In this document: in pieces, positions 53,893 through 63,943 of the stretch
Position numbering within the stretch: the stretch's first letter is position 1
Layout: every line of letters starts with the position of its first letter
Assembly: GCA_016742255.1 (NCBI GenBank)
Contig: JACVCB010000001.1
Span: 124,001 to 188,000, forward strand
Direction: 5' to 3'
Source of the DNA: Leptospira sp.
GTDB lineage: Bacteria; Spirochaetota; Leptospiria; Leptospirales; Leptospiraceae
DNA: 64,000 nucleotides
Notes under the pieces: generated by a model
What the model was told of the DNA's origin: nothing
Seen by the model: the letters and a program-made list of their open reading frames with translations, nothing else
Database searches by the model: none
Position numbers and translations under genes: made by a program

Positions 53893-53929
53893 TCATAAGA
53901 GTGATTCCCAAACGGATTCATTCTTATGA
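53893..53929. repeat. 12-bp inverted repeat upstream of MFS gene
   Basis: TCATAAGAGTGA (53893-53904) pairs with TCATTCTTATGA (53918-53929) with one G-U and a 13-base loop. It sits 21 bases before the TTG start and lacks a U-run, so an operator for the transporter or a weak stem after the P83-like gene are both possible. Confidence 0.45.
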
Positions 53930-53949
53930 GCTGTTAGGTCTCTAAAAAT

Positions 53950-55119
53950 TTGAAAACAATTTCCAAAACAGTTTGGATACTCTCGCTTGTGAGTCTTTTT
54001 ACAGATATCGCAAGCGAAATGTTATACCCAATTTTACCCATTTACCTAAAGTCCATTGGGTATTCGATCCTCTTCATTGGATTTTTGGAAGGGGTTGCTG
54101 AGTTTGTCGCTGGTTATAGTAAAGGGTACTTTGGGAATCTCTCTGATATCCAAGGAAAACGAGTTCCTTTTGTGAGGTTTGGTTATGCACTGAGTGCCAT
54201 CTCCAAACCCTTGTTAGCCATAAGTCGATTGCCATACCTTGTCTTTTTTTCCCGTACAATGGATCGGATTGGAAAGGGTGTTCGCACTGGAGCTCGGGAT
54301 GCTTTATTATCAGAAGAGACCACATCTTCCTCAAAAGCACAGATTTTTGGATTCCACCGTTCCTTTGATACACTTGGTGCGGTGATTGGTCCAAGCATCG
54401 CTTTAATCTTTTTGGCAATTTATCCCAATCAATATGTCTATTTGTTTTATTTGGCGATAGTGCCAGGTTTCATTTCGATAGGACTTACTTTTTTATTAAA
54501 AGAGAGGGAAAATCAAACAAAACAAAAGGGAAAAACAACTAGTTTGTTTTCCTATCTTTCGTATTGGAAACAGACAAACTCCAATTATCGAAAGTTAGTT
54601 TTTGGATTACTTGTTTTTGCTTTATGGAATAGTTCCGATGTTTTTTTGATCCTGAAAGCCAAAGAAGTGGGGCTCACTGACACGACAGTCATTGGGATTT
54701 ATATTTTTTATAATTTAGTGTATTCCATTTTTGCCTATCCATTTGGGATATTGGCAGATCGTTTCGGACTCAAACGAATGTTTTTATTCGGAATTTTTAT
54801 GTTCATCCTTGTGTATTGGATCATGGGAACCTTCCAAACTGTAGTTTGGATTGTATGTGCCTTTTTTTTATATGGTCTTTTTGCAAGTGCAACAGAAGGA
54901 ATTGGAAAAGCTTGGATTAGTAACCTTGTGCCTTCCGAGGAAGTAGGGACTGCCATTGGAATGTTCACTGGGTTACAGAGTTTTGCTACTTTTTTTGCAA
55001 GTCTGATTGCTGGTTGGATTTGGTTTACGTTTGGAGCAGGTGTTACTTTTTTAGTAACAGGAATGTTTGCCTTATTGGTATGGATGTATCTCAAATTCAT
55101 ACCAATAAGTGAAAGATAG
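53950..55119 (+). CDS. MFS-family transporter
   Basis: 389 residues from a TTG start, about twelve membrane segments. MFS marks: the loop 2-3 region GNLSDIQGKRVPFVR, and FFSRTMDRIGKGVRTGARDALLSEE, which belongs to MFS proteins of the type annotated as putative drug or sugar efflux permeases. FGILADRFGLKRMF occurs in the second half. The substrate is unknown. The convergent TPR gene ends 6 bp after it, with no terminator hairpin evident. Confidence 0.85.
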   Translation: MKTISKTVWILSLVSLFTDIASEMLYPILPIYLKSIGYSILFIGFLEGVAEFVAGYSKGYFGNLSDIQGKRVPFVRFGYALSAISKPLLAISRLPYLVFFSRTMDRIGKGVRTGARDALLSEETTSSSKAQIFGFHRSFDTLGAVIGPSIALIFLAIYPNQYVYLFYLAIVPGFISIGLTFLLKERENQTKQKGKTTSLFSYLSYWKQTNSNYRKLVFGLLVFALWNSSDVFLILKAKEVGLTDTTVIGIYIFYNLVYSIFAYPFGILADRFGLKRMFLFGIFMFILVYWIMGTFQTVVWIVCAFFLYGLFASATEGIGKAWISNLVPSEEVGTAIGMFTGLQSFATFFASLIAGWIWFTFGAGVTFLVTGMFALLVWMYLKFIPISER

Positions 55120-55124
55120 TATTC

Positions 55125-56231
55125 TTAATCCTTTAAATACTCAATCCGTTCGCGAATTGCTTCGTTGGATGGATTTTTCTTTGCTAAATCCTCTAGCAGT
55201 TTGATAGCCTGGGATTTTTTTCCCATAATGTCCCAAAGGTCTGAAAGTTCAAGGGCTGGTCTTGGATCATTTGGAGATTTGGTAAGCAGTCCCAAATAAA
55301 TTTCTTCCGCTTTTTCGAGATCACCAATAAGTCGTAATGCGGCAGCTTTTCCGAGAAGTGCAAAATAATCGTCTCCACTCGCGAGAATTTTGTTAAAACA
55401 TTCGAGAGCTTTGTCGTAGTTGCCAAGACCTCTGAGAGAGTCCGCATAACGGTTGATAATGAGTTTATTTTCAGGGTCAGACTCAAGGATTTTTTCCCAA
55501 TGAGTGATTGCGGTTTTAAAATCTTTTTTCCCGCGGTAAGACTCGGCAAGACCATAAAGAGCAAAGAAGTTTTTAGGATCTAGATTTTTGGCACGTTCAT
55601 AATATAGAATTGCTTTATCAAAATCTTTGATCTTACGGTAACTGTTTCCAATTTCTGTTAGGATTTTAATATTATTTGGTTGGCTACTGAGAAGTTTTTC
55701 CCACCACAAAATCGCATCCGCATAACGTTGGCAGGCAAAATACAAATGCCCAAGTCCTACAATCACATATTGGTCGTTTGGATTAATTTGAAGAGCTTCC
55801 ATATAATACACTTCTGATTCTTTGAAGTTTTTTAACTTTCTATGGGCATCAGCAACTCTCGATAAAATACTTGCATCTGTGATTGTTATGTGGTGAAATT
55901 CTTCCGCAACTTCGATGATTCTTTTTAAACTATTGAGATCTCGGTAGGCATTCATAAGTCCCATAAGGGAAAACTTATTTGTGGTATCACCACTCAAACA
56001 TTTTCGATAGTATTGGATGGCTTGTTCTGGTTGTTTTGTTTTGGCATAATAATCGCCAAGACCAACAAGCCCATAGGTATTGGAAGGATCTTCATCAAGT
56101 AATATGTCTAATCGTTCTTTTGCTTCTTTGAAGCGACCTTGGTCGAGAAAACGATAAGCTTCTTTTGCAAGAGCTTTTATTTTTGTGAATTTTTCATCTT
56201 CTTGTGTTTTTTCAATCTCGGCGTTTTCCAT
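55125..56231 (-). CDS. TPR-repeat protein
   Basis: 368 residues made almost wholly of about nine TPR units, e.g. [29 protein letters not shown] and [26 protein letters not shown]. No signal peptide or membrane segment, so it is probably cytoplasmic. It is an interaction scaffold; the partner is not evident from the neighbours (MFS transporter, ilvB). Divergent from ilvB across a 113-bp gap. Confidence 0.85.
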   Translation of the reverse strand: MENAEIEKTQEDEKFTKIKALAKEAYRFLDQGRFKEAKERLDILLDEDPSNTYGLVGLGDYYAKTKQPEQAIQYYRKCLSGDTTNKFSLMGLMNAYRDLNSLKRIIEVAEEFHHITITDASILSRVADAHRKLKNFKESEVYYMEALQINPNDQYVIVGLGHLYFACQRYADAILWWEKLLSSQPNNIKILTEIGNSYRKIKDFDKAILYYERAKNLDPKNFFALYGLAESYRGKKDFKTAITHWEKILESDPENKLIINRYADSLRGLGNYDKALECFNKILASGDDYFALLGKAAALRLIGDLEKAEEIYLGLLTKSPNDPRPALELSDLWDIMGKKSQAIKLLEDLAKKNPSNEAIRERIEYLKD

Positions 56232-56296
56232 TTTCTCTGTCCAATTTTCAGCATTCCTTTTTAGACAGTAAAAATCGACTCAAAAACGTGAGAACA

Positions 56297-56343
56297 TTGA
56301 CACCAGGCTCTTTTTTGCAGAAATGACAATGAGGGGGGATACG
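56297..56343 (+). promoter_or_regulatory. ilvB upstream region: candidate -35 and strong ribosome-binding site
   Basis: TTGACA at 56297-56302 matches the -35 consensus; no clear -10 is seen at 16-18 bp. GAGGGGGGA at 56331-56339 is an unusually G-rich Shine-Dalgarno 5 bases before the ATG. No leader peptide with Ile/Val/Leu codons and no attenuator hairpin were found. Confidence 0.35.
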
Positions 56344-56344
56344 T

Positions 56345-58051
56345 ATGACATCTACAACCGAAGCAATTACTGGCGGCCGGCTCATGGTCGAATTATTGGA
56401 AGAAGCGGGTGTTGAAATTGTCTTTGGATACCCTGGTGGTGCCATTCTCCCTTTCTACGACGAACTCTATCATAGTAAAAAAATCAAACACATCCTTGTG
56501 CGCCATGAACAAGGTGCCATCCATATGGCAGAAGGGTATGCTCGTTCCACAGGAAAGTTAGGTGTTTGTATCGCAACTTCTGGACCTGGAGCAACCAACT
56601 TGATCACTGGTCTGACTGATGCCAAAATGGATTCCATCCCGATTCTTGCCATCACAGGTCAGGTATCCACTGATGCCATTGGAACCGATGCTTTCCAAGA
56701 AGCAGATATTTTTGGAATCACAATCCCCATCACAAAATACAATGCACTGATCAAAAAGGCCGATGACCTTGCTCGTCATTTTGAAGAAGCTATCAAAATC
56801 GCAATGGGTGGTCGACCAGGCCCAGTATTACTCGATTTTCCAAAAGATGTTCAATTGGAAAAAACTTCCGTGCGAAAAGCTTCCGCTTTAAAAATTGCTC
56901 CCCATCATTATGAACGACCAAAGGTAAAAGGGGATCCACAAGAATTTGCGGATGCTTTGAACCAAGCCAAACGCCCGTTACTCTATGTAGGTGGTGGTGC
57001 AATCAACTCTTTTGCTTCTGCGGAAATCAAAGCTCTTGCAGAAAAAGCAAATGCACCAGTGACAACAACACTCATGGGATTGGGAGCATTTCCTGGAACC
57101 CATCCTCTCTCGGTTGGGATGTTAGGCATGCATGGAACGGCCTATGCCAACAAAGCCGTGTTAGAATGTGATTATATCCTCAATTTGGGGGCTCGTTTTG
57201 ATGACCGTGTTGCCAAATACCAAGACTTTGCACCTACTGCAGTGAGAGCCCATGTTGATATTGATGCAGCTGAGTTTAATAAACGTATTAATGTGGATCA
57301 TATTTTACATGGTGATCTGAAAGATTCCATTCGTGAGATCCTTCCTTTTGTGAAAGGTGGAGACCGCGCGGAATGGATTTCCAGAATCCAAACTCTCAAA
57401 CAAAATCACCCACTCGATTTTGACAATAGTGGTGAGAGTATCAAACCCCAAGATTTTTTGAACAGGGTATACACAAAAACAAAGGGTGAGGCCATTGTTT
57501 CTACCGATGTTGGCCAACACCAAATGTGGGCAGCACAGTATTATCTCTTTGATAAACCGAATACTTGGCTAACTTCTGGTGGACTCGGTACAATGGGATT
57601 TGGATTACCTGCTGCGATCGGTGCCAAATTTGGTAACCCAGACAAAACAGTGATTTGTGTGACAGGGGACGGATCCTTCCAAATGTGTATCCAAGAACTT
57701 GCAACTATCGCACAATCCAAGTTAGGTGTTAAGATTTTACTTTTTAATAATAACTTTCTTGGTATGGTTCGCCAATGGCAGGAACTTTTTTATGAAGAAC
57801 GTTTTAGTGAATCACAATGGTCTTATAATCCTAACTTTGTAAAACTTGCCGAAGCTTATGATATCCCAGCAATGAGGATTGAAAAAAAATCAGAGATCGA
57901 TAAAGGGGTAGAGTTCTTTTTGAAAGACAGTGGTTCGGCACTCATTGAAGTGATGATCCCTGCAGAAGAAAAAGTTTTCCCTATGATCCCTGCTGGTAAA
58001 TCACAACAAGATCTCATCGAATTCAAAGACTTGGGAAAATTGAAAAAATGA
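56345..58051 (+). CDS. ilvB: Acetolactate synthase large subunit
   Basis: 568 residues. The ThDP enzyme carries the catalytic Glu in [19 protein letters not shown]-region [17 protein letters not shown], and the ThDP motif [29 protein letters not shown] (GDG...NN). It makes 2-acetolactate or 2-aceto-2-hydroxybutyrate, the first step of branched-chain amino acid synthesis. It pairs with the regulatory subunit gene immediately downstream (ATGA overlap). Confidence 0.96.
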   Translation: MTSTTEAITGGRLMVELLEEAGVEIVFGYPGGAILPFYDELYHSKKIKHILVRHEQGAIHMAEGYARSTGKLGVCIATSGPGATNLITGLTDAKMDSIPILAITGQVSTDAIGTDAFQEADIFGITIPITKYNALIKKADDLARHFEEAIKIAMGGRPGPVLLDFPKDVQLEKTSVRKASALKIAPHHYERPKVKGDPQEFADALNQAKRPLLYVGGGAINSFASAEIKALAEKANAPVTTTLMGLGAFPGTHPLSVGMLGMHGTAYANKAVLECDYILNLGARFDDRVAKYQDFAPTAVRAHVDIDAAEFNKRINVDHILHGDLKDSIREILPFVKGGDRAEWISRIQTLKQNHPLDFDNSGESIKPQDFLNRVYTKTKGEAIVSTDVGQHQMWAAQYYLFDKPNTWLTSGGLGTMGFGLPAAIGAKFGNPDKTVICVTGDGSFQMCIQELATIAQSKLGVKILLFNNNFLGMVRQWQELFYEERFSESQWSYNPNFVKLAEAYDIPAMRIEKKSEIDKGVEFFLKDSGSALIEVMIPAEEKVFPMIPAGKSQQDLIEFKDLGKLKK

Positions 58052-58536
58052 AACATACACTCAGTATATTAGTCAATAACCATCCAGGTGTCATGAGCCA
58101 TGTCTCAGGTTTATTCACAAGACGTGGGTATAACATTGATTCAATTGCCGTAGGTGTTACAGATAACCCAGAAGTGTCTTCCATGACAATTGTTCTGAAT
58201 GGGGATGATTTTGTTGTTGGTCAGGTGAAAAACCAATTATTAAAACTCCCTGATGTTTTAAGAGTACAAGATATGGCGTATGCAAGTTCTGTACAAAGGG
58301 AATTGGTTCTTGTTTCTTTTTCCATAACAGAAAGTAATCGAAGTGAAGCTCTTACAATTTGTAACGGATTTGATGTGAAAATTTTAGAAATGACAGAAGA
58401 TTCCCTTCTCATTGAGTTTTCAGGAAATTCACGTCAGGTGACCAATATCATCGCCGTTTTAAAACCATTTGGGATCCGAGAAATTTCAAGAACAGGCCAA
58501 ATCGCCATCGCTTATCGAAACCAAAACGCTGTTTAG
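58048..58536 (+). CDS. ilvN: Acetolactate synthase small (regulatory) subunit
   Basis: 162 residues with the ACT domain ([34 protein letters not shown]) and the C-terminal domain ([16 protein letters not shown]). ACT domains mediate feedback inhibition by valine. The length matches the long IlvH/IlvN form. Start overlaps the ilvB stop by 4 bases, ensuring matched synthesis. Confidence 0.95.
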   Translation: MKHTLSILVNNHPGVMSHVSGLFTRRGYNIDSIAVGVTDNPEVSSMTIVLNGDDFVVGQVKNQLLKLPDVLRVQDMAYASSVQRELVLVSFSITESNRSEALTICNGFDVKILEMTEDSLLIEFSGNSRQVTNIIAVLKPFGIREISRTGQIAIAYRNQNAV

Positions 58537-58595
58537 AATGCTCTTGACAGTGGTCTCATTTTAGACCAAAATTGGGGCAATTGAGATTTGTCCCT

Positions 58596-60332
58596 ATGAA
58601 ACGTACTCTTGTTTTCCTAATTTCTTTCCTCTTAGGTTCTTTCCTTTATTCTGATGCTGAGAGAAAACCTGTTCCTTTAAAACGTGGGAGTGGGGCAGAT
58701 GTACTGTATTTTGATTTTGGAGAAACCGCACCAACGAGTTTTTTCCAATCGGAAAAACTCCAAGAACCAAAACTGGAAGATTTGAAGTTAGGATTTTTGG
58801 ACGCGGCCCCTGGGTATTATTCGGGACCAGATGGGGGAGAAGTCTACCAATGGGCCAAAAACCATTACCAATGGAAACGTGCTGATGGCAGTGTGTTTAC
58901 AGAATGGCCTACAGGGATTTTTAAATTAGATTTTCCAACTGGGACTGGATTTGTTTTCGCACCTGCACCTATATCATGTAACGGATGTTCGCCGACATTG
59001 GTATGGAATTACCCAGACAATACCAAAATCACAAAGTATTGGATTTCTCACAGAAAAGAATACGATACCATCTACCAAAAACCACTCGAGTTCCAAAATT
59101 ATCTACTCGTGAATGAATCCCAGTTTGGCAAACCAAAGTTAGAGGTAGGAAATCTTGTTTTTTATGGTTCTGACAAGTGGAACGAGTATTTACGCGTGTT
59201 TGGTGAAGAAGTCAAAACCAAATCTCTTTTTGCTTTTTTAAAAAATGAATTTGGTTTTGAAAATCGTGGGAAAATTCCTGTTTTACTCTTTGATGACTAC
59301 CAAACGGCAAAAGAGTATGTAGGATTTGATCTCCCTGGTGCAAACCAAACAGAAATGGGACTTGGGGGTAGGGATGCCATTGTTTTATGTTGTGGCGAAC
59401 AAATGCCTGAACGATCGGGCAATGCAAATTTTGATGCCGACTCACTGCGTCGGGTTAATTTTAGTATGGTTCTCCAAAAACTGACTAGAAACATTGAACA
59501 AGTATCTTGTTTAAAAACCATTGCGGAAACTGGAACCCAACCTTCCCAAGAAATCCTTGACCCTTGGTTTGAAGAAGGATTGGCATCTTATACTGAATCT
59601 CGAATGAGTGACCGTAAACGTGTTTGGGTTTATGCGGAAACAGAAAAATTAATCCGAGAAAATAAGGCTCCCAAATCCTTTAAATCTTTGTTAGATGCCA
59701 AATACAAAGACAACATTCCTTATCTTTTTGGAGCCATTTTAGTGAAACACATCCATGATGTGTATGGAAAAGAAGCGATCACTTCCTACCAAAAAGAAAC
59801 TTGTTTGGGGCTTGAGTCCACTCTCGCCTTACAAAAGATTACTGGTGTAAGTGCAGATTCTATTTTGAAAGAGAGTACAAAAAGATTTGAATCAGACAAA
59901 CTTCAGATTTTAAAAGATACAAAATCACTTTCACTTTCTGGGTATACAGTCATGAACCCACAATTTCCCAATGAATATTTATCCTTTTTAGAGAAAGGTT
60001 TTACTCTCAAAGAATCCGCAAAAGAGATCAAATCATATGATGAACTTCCTAACCTATACAAAATCTTCACTGCAAATGTGGAAGATTATACTGGGAAACG
60101 GGAAGGGGATTTTTTAGGACCCAAGGGAACTTATTTTTTCTTATGGAAAAAAGGGAATTACCGTTGGTTTGGAGATGGATGGGAAGCGAATGTATTTCCT
60201 GGAAACCAAATTGTATTCCGTGGATCCAATTACACGATTGTGGAATGGGAAAATGGAAAAAAACAATATGTGGCTCCAAGCGGAGATTCGGTGGTGTTCC
60301 CAAATCGTGAAACGGTTTTGTATCCAGACTGA
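58596..60332 (+). CDS. Exported protein resembling a MA-type peptidase without a visible zinc motif
   Basis: 578 residues from the ATG at 58596, giving a signal peptide (TLVFLISFLLGSFLYSDA); an earlier ATG at 58572 lies ahead of it. The C-terminal half has WFEEGLASYTES, which in gluzincin peptidases supplies the third zinc ligand Glu, and a following helical domain (YLFGAILVKHIHDVYG). The expected HExxH is missing from the preceding helix (MVLQKLTRNIEQ). The N-terminal half is beta-rich with FAPAPISCNGCSPT and a Cys-rich stretch (IVLCCGEQM). It may be a binding protein derived from a protease. It ends at a bidirectional terminator. Confidence 0.6.
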   Translation: MKRTLVFLISFLLGSFLYSDAERKPVPLKRGSGADVLYFDFGETAPTSFFQSEKLQEPKLEDLKLGFLDAAPGYYSGPDGGEVYQWAKNHYQWKRADGSVFTEWPTGIFKLDFPTGTGFVFAPAPISCNGCSPTLVWNYPDNTKITKYWISHRKEYDTIYQKPLEFQNYLLVNESQFGKPKLEVGNLVFYGSDKWNEYLRVFGEEVKTKSLFAFLKNEFGFENRGKIPVLLFDDYQTAKEYVGFDLPGANQTEMGLGGRDAIVLCCGEQMPERSGNANFDADSLRRVNFSMVLQKLTRNIEQVSCLKTIAETGTQPSQEILDPWFEEGLASYTESRMSDRKRVWVYAETEKLIRENKAPKSFKSLLDAKYKDNIPYLFGAILVKHIHDVYGKEAITSYQKETCLGLESTLALQKITGVSADSILKESTKRFESDKLQILKDTKSLSLSGYTVMNPQFPNEYLSFLEKGFTLKESAKEIKSYDELPNLYKIFTANVEDYTGKREGDFLGPKGTYFFLWKKGNYRWFGDGWEANVFPGNQIVFRGSNYTIVEWENGKKQYVAPSGDSVVFPNRETVLYPD

Positions 60333-60338
60333 TATAAA

Positions 60339-60372
60339 AAACCGATTTGGCGATCTCCCACCAAATCGGTTT
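60339..60372. terminator. Bidirectional terminator, exported protein / trxB
   Basis: AAACCGATTTGG (60339-60350) pairs perfectly with CCAAATCGGTTT (60361-60372) over a 10-base loop. The A-run before the hairpin can serve the minus strand; the plus side has a short T/C run. Confidence 0.85.
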
Positions 60373-60401
60373 CTCTTCCAAAGGGACTAAACGGTTAAAG
60401 T

Positions 60402-61343
60402 CTAATGACCTTCTAACCAGCGTTCTGCTTCAAGTGCGGCCATACAACCACTACCTGCAGCGGTAATTGCTTGTCTGTACACTTTGTCCTGAACATCACC
60501 TGCAGCAAACACCCCCTCTACATTTGTTTGTGTGGTTCCTGGTTTTGTGATGATATAGCCTGTTTCATCTAAATTCAATTGGCCTTTGAAAATTTCAGTA
60601 TTGGGAACGTGTCCGATGGCATAAAAGAGTCCACCCACTTCTAAGTCTTTTTGGGATTTATCTTTTGTACTTTCGAGTACGATAGAAGTAAGACCACCAG
60701 CACCACCTTTTGCTTCTACAACCGTTTGGTTCCATAGGATTTCAATTTTTGGGTGTTCCATGGCACGTTTTTGCATGATTTGGGATGCACGGAGTTGGTC
60801 ACGTCTAACCACAAGATACACTTTGGAGGCAAATTTGGTTAGGTGATTTGCTTCTTCCACTGCGGAGTCCCCACCACCAACAACCGCAAGAGCTTTGTTT
60901 CGGTAAATCGGAAGGGCTCCGTCACAAACGGCACAAGCGGAAATCCCACGTTGCCAAAAAACATCTTCCCCTTTTACAAACATACGTTTGGCGGTTGCAC
61001 CTGTCGCAATGATAATGGATTCTGCTTTGATTTCTTCGTCATCAGACCAAATGGTAAAAGGGCGTTTGGAAAAATCGACTTTGGTGATGGTTTGGGTGTG
61101 GATGGTGGTTCCATATTTTGCCGATTGTTCGCGGAAAAGTTGGGTGAGTTTGGTTCCATCGATCCCTTCTGGAAAACCAGGGAAATTTTCCACTTCTGTT
61201 GTGGTTGTGAGTTGTCCACCTGCGGCAACACCACCTGCCATAAATCCTTCATACATCACTGGGTTTAAATTGGCTCTCGCCGCGTAAATGGCTGCTGTGT
61301 GTCCTGCAGGTCCTGATCCAATGATGACAACTTTGTGGTTCAT
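60402..61343 (-). CDS. trxB: Thioredoxin reductase
   Basis: 313 residues. FAD-binding [17 protein letters not shown], the redox pair CAVC (CAVCDGALP, about residue 138), NADPH-binding [12 protein letters not shown] and the C-terminal [32 protein letters not shown]. It reduces thioredoxin with NADPH. Standard bacterial low-Mr size. The only transcription neighbour on this strand is the lipoprotein gene upstream. Confidence 0.95.
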   Translation of the reverse strand: MNHKVVIIGSGPAGHTAAIYAARANLNPVMYEGFMAGGVAAGGQLTTTTEVENFPGFPEGIDGTKLTQLFREQSAKYGTTIHTQTITKVDFSKRPFTIWSDDEEIKAESIIIATGATAKRMFVKGEDVFWQRGISACAVCDGALPIYRNKALAVVGGGDSAVEEANHLTKFASKVYLVVRRDQLRASQIMQKRAMEHPKIEILWNQTVVEAKGGAGGLTSIVLESTKDKSQKDLEVGGLFYAIGHVPNTEIFKGQLNLDETGYIITKPGTTQTNVEGVFAAGDVQDKVYRQAITAAGSGCMAALEAERWLEGH

Positions 61344-61403
61344 ATTCTCTCCTAATCTGTATCTAGTTCGTTATTCTTTAGACTCGGTCTAAACGATTTG
61401 TGC

Positions 61404-61925
61404 CTATTTTGTTTCACACGCCCGCACCCAAGGTGCATAGTACGGGTCACCCGAAAGTGGGCTATTTTCTAAACTCTGGAGGTAGTCCTTTTGTTTGACC
61501 CCTCTCGTAAGACAGAGATAGGTAGCTTCAAAAAATTCCAAGGTTTCTTTTTTTCCTTGGAACCGAATTTCCTCTAAAATTTCCAGTGCTTCTTTTTCAT
61601 ACCCTGTGGTAAGATAGAGGCGGAAGAGTTCTCTTTGTACTTCTGTGTCGTCTTTTTTTTGTTTGTGGTATTTTTCCAAATAAAAGATGGCTGTGGCAAT
61701 GGATTCCACACTGTCAGCAAGGAGAAGTCCCATTCGTTTGAGGACAGGATCATACTCAGGATTTTCCCGGAGCGAAAGTTCGTAATAATATAGGGCTTTT
61801 GTTTTTTCTCCTACCAATTCCCATTTTTTTCCTTCTTCGAAAAGAGTTCGTTCTTTTCGGCCGCAATTAACGACTAACAGGAAAGAAAGGATGAGTAAAA
61901 AAAAGGGAGTGATTCGATAAGACAC
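61404..61925 (-). CDS. TPR-like lipoprotein
   Basis: 173 residues from a GTG at 61925, preceded by AAAAAAGGAGAT. The frame reaches an ATG at 62033, but that would overlap the divergent xer gene and add an unlikely leader. Signal with lipobox LLVVNC near residue 20, then helical repeats (LFEEGKKWELVGEKTKALYYYELSL; ALEILEEIRFQG). Likely an outer-membrane-associated assembly or scaffold lipoprotein, by analogy only. Confidence 0.7.
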   Translation of the reverse strand: MSYRITPFFLLILSFLLVVNCGRKERTLFEEGKKWELVGEKTKALYYYELSLRENPEYDPVLKRMGLLLADSVESIATAIFYLEKYHKQKKDDTEVQRELFRLYLTTGYEKEALEILEEIRFQGKKETLEFFEATYLCLTRGVKQKDYLQSLENSPLSGDPYYAPWVRACETK

Positions 61926-62022
61926 ATCTCCTTTTTTCCTGACATAGCCATTTGTGGCAAAAAAAATAATAAGTCTCTTTAAGCTTTTTGTCCGACTCTT
62001 TAAGTAACATAAGAGAGTAAAG

Positions 62023-62931
62023 ATGGGTTCCAAATTGCCAGTTTCTCAAAATCAGCTTTTACAAACATTCCAAGAATACCTGTCCGTAGAAAAAGGACTG
62101 AGCGATAATTCGATTTATTCCTACGGATACGATCTCAACAAGTTCGCCATCTTTTTGGAAAAAGAACATATCAACTTTTTAGAAGTAAAAGCAAACGACA
62201 TCATGCGTTTTCTCGAAGAAGAAAGAGAACGTAAAATCTCTGCAAAAACGCTCGCAAGAGAAGTTGTGGCAATCCGTCAGTTTTACAAATACTTACGAGA
62301 TGAAAAACGTCTCGATTCGAATCCAACGGAAAAAATTGAAACCCCTGAAGTTGCAAGAACCATCCCCGATTACCTCACACAAGCGGAAATTGAGGAACTG
62401 TTTAAGAATATCAAAGAGGACAATTTGTACGAACTTCGTGACAAATGTATCTTTGAATTACTTTACTCTTCTGGTCTTCGGATTTCAGAAGCATGTAATT
62501 TAAAAATGTCTGATATTGATATGGAAAATATGACCATCACTGTCGAAGGAAAAGGGGGAAGACAACGCCTCGTTCCTTTTGGTGAAAAGTCTTTGGAAAT
62601 CCTGAAACGTTACCTCACAGAAAGTCGCACTGAAATTTTGAAAAAAAGAACCTGTGACTTTGTATTTGTTTCTAAAAAAGGTTCGTATATCAATCGTAAG
62701 TCGGTATGGAGACTTCTCAACCACTACATCAAACGAACGAAAATTAAGAAAAAAGTCACTCCACACACTCTGCGCCACTCGTTTGCAACACATCTACTCG
62801 AAAACCACGCAGACCTTAAGTCAGTGCAAGAGTTACTTGGTCATATCGATATTTCTACCACACAGATCTATACACATATGGCAAATAAAACTCTGAAGGA
62901 AGTTCATAAGAAATTCCATCCGAGAGGATAA
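62023..62931 (+). CDS. Tyrosine recombinase XerC/XerD
   Basis: 302 residues. N-terminal SAM-like core-binding domain (LSVEKGLSDNSIYSYGYDLNKFAIFL) and catalytic domain with Arg in SSGLRISEACNL, Lys in GKGGRQR, HTLRHSFATHL, and LLGHIDISTTQIYTHM with the nucleophile Tyr. It resolves chromosome dimers at dif. The arrangement upstream of hslV parallels Bacillus codV-clpQ-clpY, which favours the XerC/CodV type, but XerD is not excluded. Here an RsbW-like gene lies between it and hslV. Confidence 0.9.
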   Translation: MGSKLPVSQNQLLQTFQEYLSVEKGLSDNSIYSYGYDLNKFAIFLEKEHINFLEVKANDIMRFLEEERERKISAKTLAREVVAIRQFYKYLRDEKRLDSNPTEKIETPEVARTIPDYLTQAEIEELFKNIKEDNLYELRDKCIFELLYSSGLRISEACNLKMSDIDMENMTITVEGKGGRQRLVPFGEKSLEILKRYLTESRTEILKKRTCDFVFVSKKGSYINRKSVWRLLNHYIKRTKIKKKVTPHTLRHSFATHLLENHADLKSVQELLGHIDISTTQIYTHMANKTLKEVHKKFHPRG

Positions 62932-63362
62932 TGTCGAACCCCACGAAACATGCGGACTACGGAAAAGTAGTCCGTATCCAAATTCCCTCCAATCCTCGTT
63001 TTGTTTCCCATACTCGTAATTATTTTTTCAATTTATGTTTAGAACATGGATTTTCCCTATTTGATTCCATGGACTTAAAATTGGTCATTGGGGAAGCCAT
63101 CACCAATATCATTCGTCACGCCTATTCCAGTCGCACAGACAAACCCATCTTTATCGAAATCCAATTTGATAAAGACAGAGTGGAAATCAAACTCCGCGAT
63201 TATGGGAAAAAAGTAGAACCCAAAGATTTACGCAGTTTCGACGTGAGTGATTACAGAGAACATGGTATTGGGTTATTTATGATCCGCGAACTTACCGATT
63301 ATTATTTTTTAGACCAATCCTTTGAGGTTGGAAACCAGATGGTCCTCATCAAAAGAAAGTAA
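62931..63362 (+). CDS. RsbW-like serine kinase / anti-sigma factor
   Basis: 143 residues. A GHKL ATPase domain: [17 protein letters not shown] (N-box), [11 protein letters not shown] (G1), [16 protein letters not shown] (G2). This matches RsbW/SpoIIAB-type kinases that hold sigma factors or anti-anti-sigma proteins. No sigma factor or STAS partner gene is adjacent, so the target is unknown. It shares one base with the xer stop (TAATG), suggesting coupling to recombinase and protease genes. Confidence 0.85.
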   Translation: MSNPTKHADYGKVVRIQIPSNPRFVSHTRNYFFNLCLEHGFSLFDSMDLKLVIGEAITNIIRHAYSSRTDKPIFIEIQFDKDRVEIKLRDYGKKVEPKDLRSFDVSDYREHGIGLFMIRELTDYYFLDQSFEVGNQMVLIKRK

Positions 63363-63408
63363 CCTCCATTTTTCTCGACAACGGTTTCCCATTTGGAATT
63401 TTATCCGT

Positions 63409-63942
63409 ATGGAAACAATTCACGCAACCACCATCCTCTCTGTTCGTAAAAATGGAAAAATTGCAGTCGGAGGTGATGGCCAAGTTTCGATGGGAAATAC
63501 CGTCATGAAACATACAGCAAAAAAGGTACGTCGCCTTTACAATGGTAAGGTGATCGCTGGATTTGCTGGAAGTGCTGCCGATGCCTTCACACTCTTTGAA
63601 CTCTTTGAAAAAAAATTAATTGAACATGGTGGATCAGTTTCTCGTGCTGCAGTAGAACTTGCACGTGAATGGAGGATGGACCGCATGTTACGTAGACTTG
63701 AGGCACTCCTCATTGTTTGTGATGCCAATGAATCCTTTCTCATTTCAGGAACAGGGGATGTGATCTCACCAGATGATGGTGTACTTGCGATTGGATCTGG
63801 TGGTAATTTTGCCCTGAGTGCTGCAAGAGCCCTTGTAGAAAACACAGACTTAGATCCAAAAGAAATCATCACAAGAGCCATGAAGATTACTGCTGACATC
63901 TGTATTTATACAAACCACAATTTAGTGATCGAGGAATTATAA
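63409..63942 (+). CDS. hslV: ATP-dependent protease proteolytic subunit HslV
   Basis: 177 residues from the ATG at 63409; the longer frame opens inside the RsbW-like gene. HslV signature: [28 protein letters not shown], with the N-terminal Thr nucleophile exposed after removing a short propeptide (METIHA). [23 protein letters not shown] and [14 protein letters not shown] are also typical. HslV forms the double-ring protease chamber opened by HslU. Confidence 0.96.
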   Translation: METIHATTILSVRKNGKIAVGGDGQVSMGNTVMKHTAKKVRRLYNGKVIAGFAGSAADAFTLFELFEKKLIEHGGSVSRAAVELAREWRMDRMLRRLEALLIVCDANESFLISGTGDVISPDDGVLAIGSGGNFALSAARALVENTDLDPKEIITRAMKITADICIYTNHNLVIEEL

Positions 63943-63943
63943 T

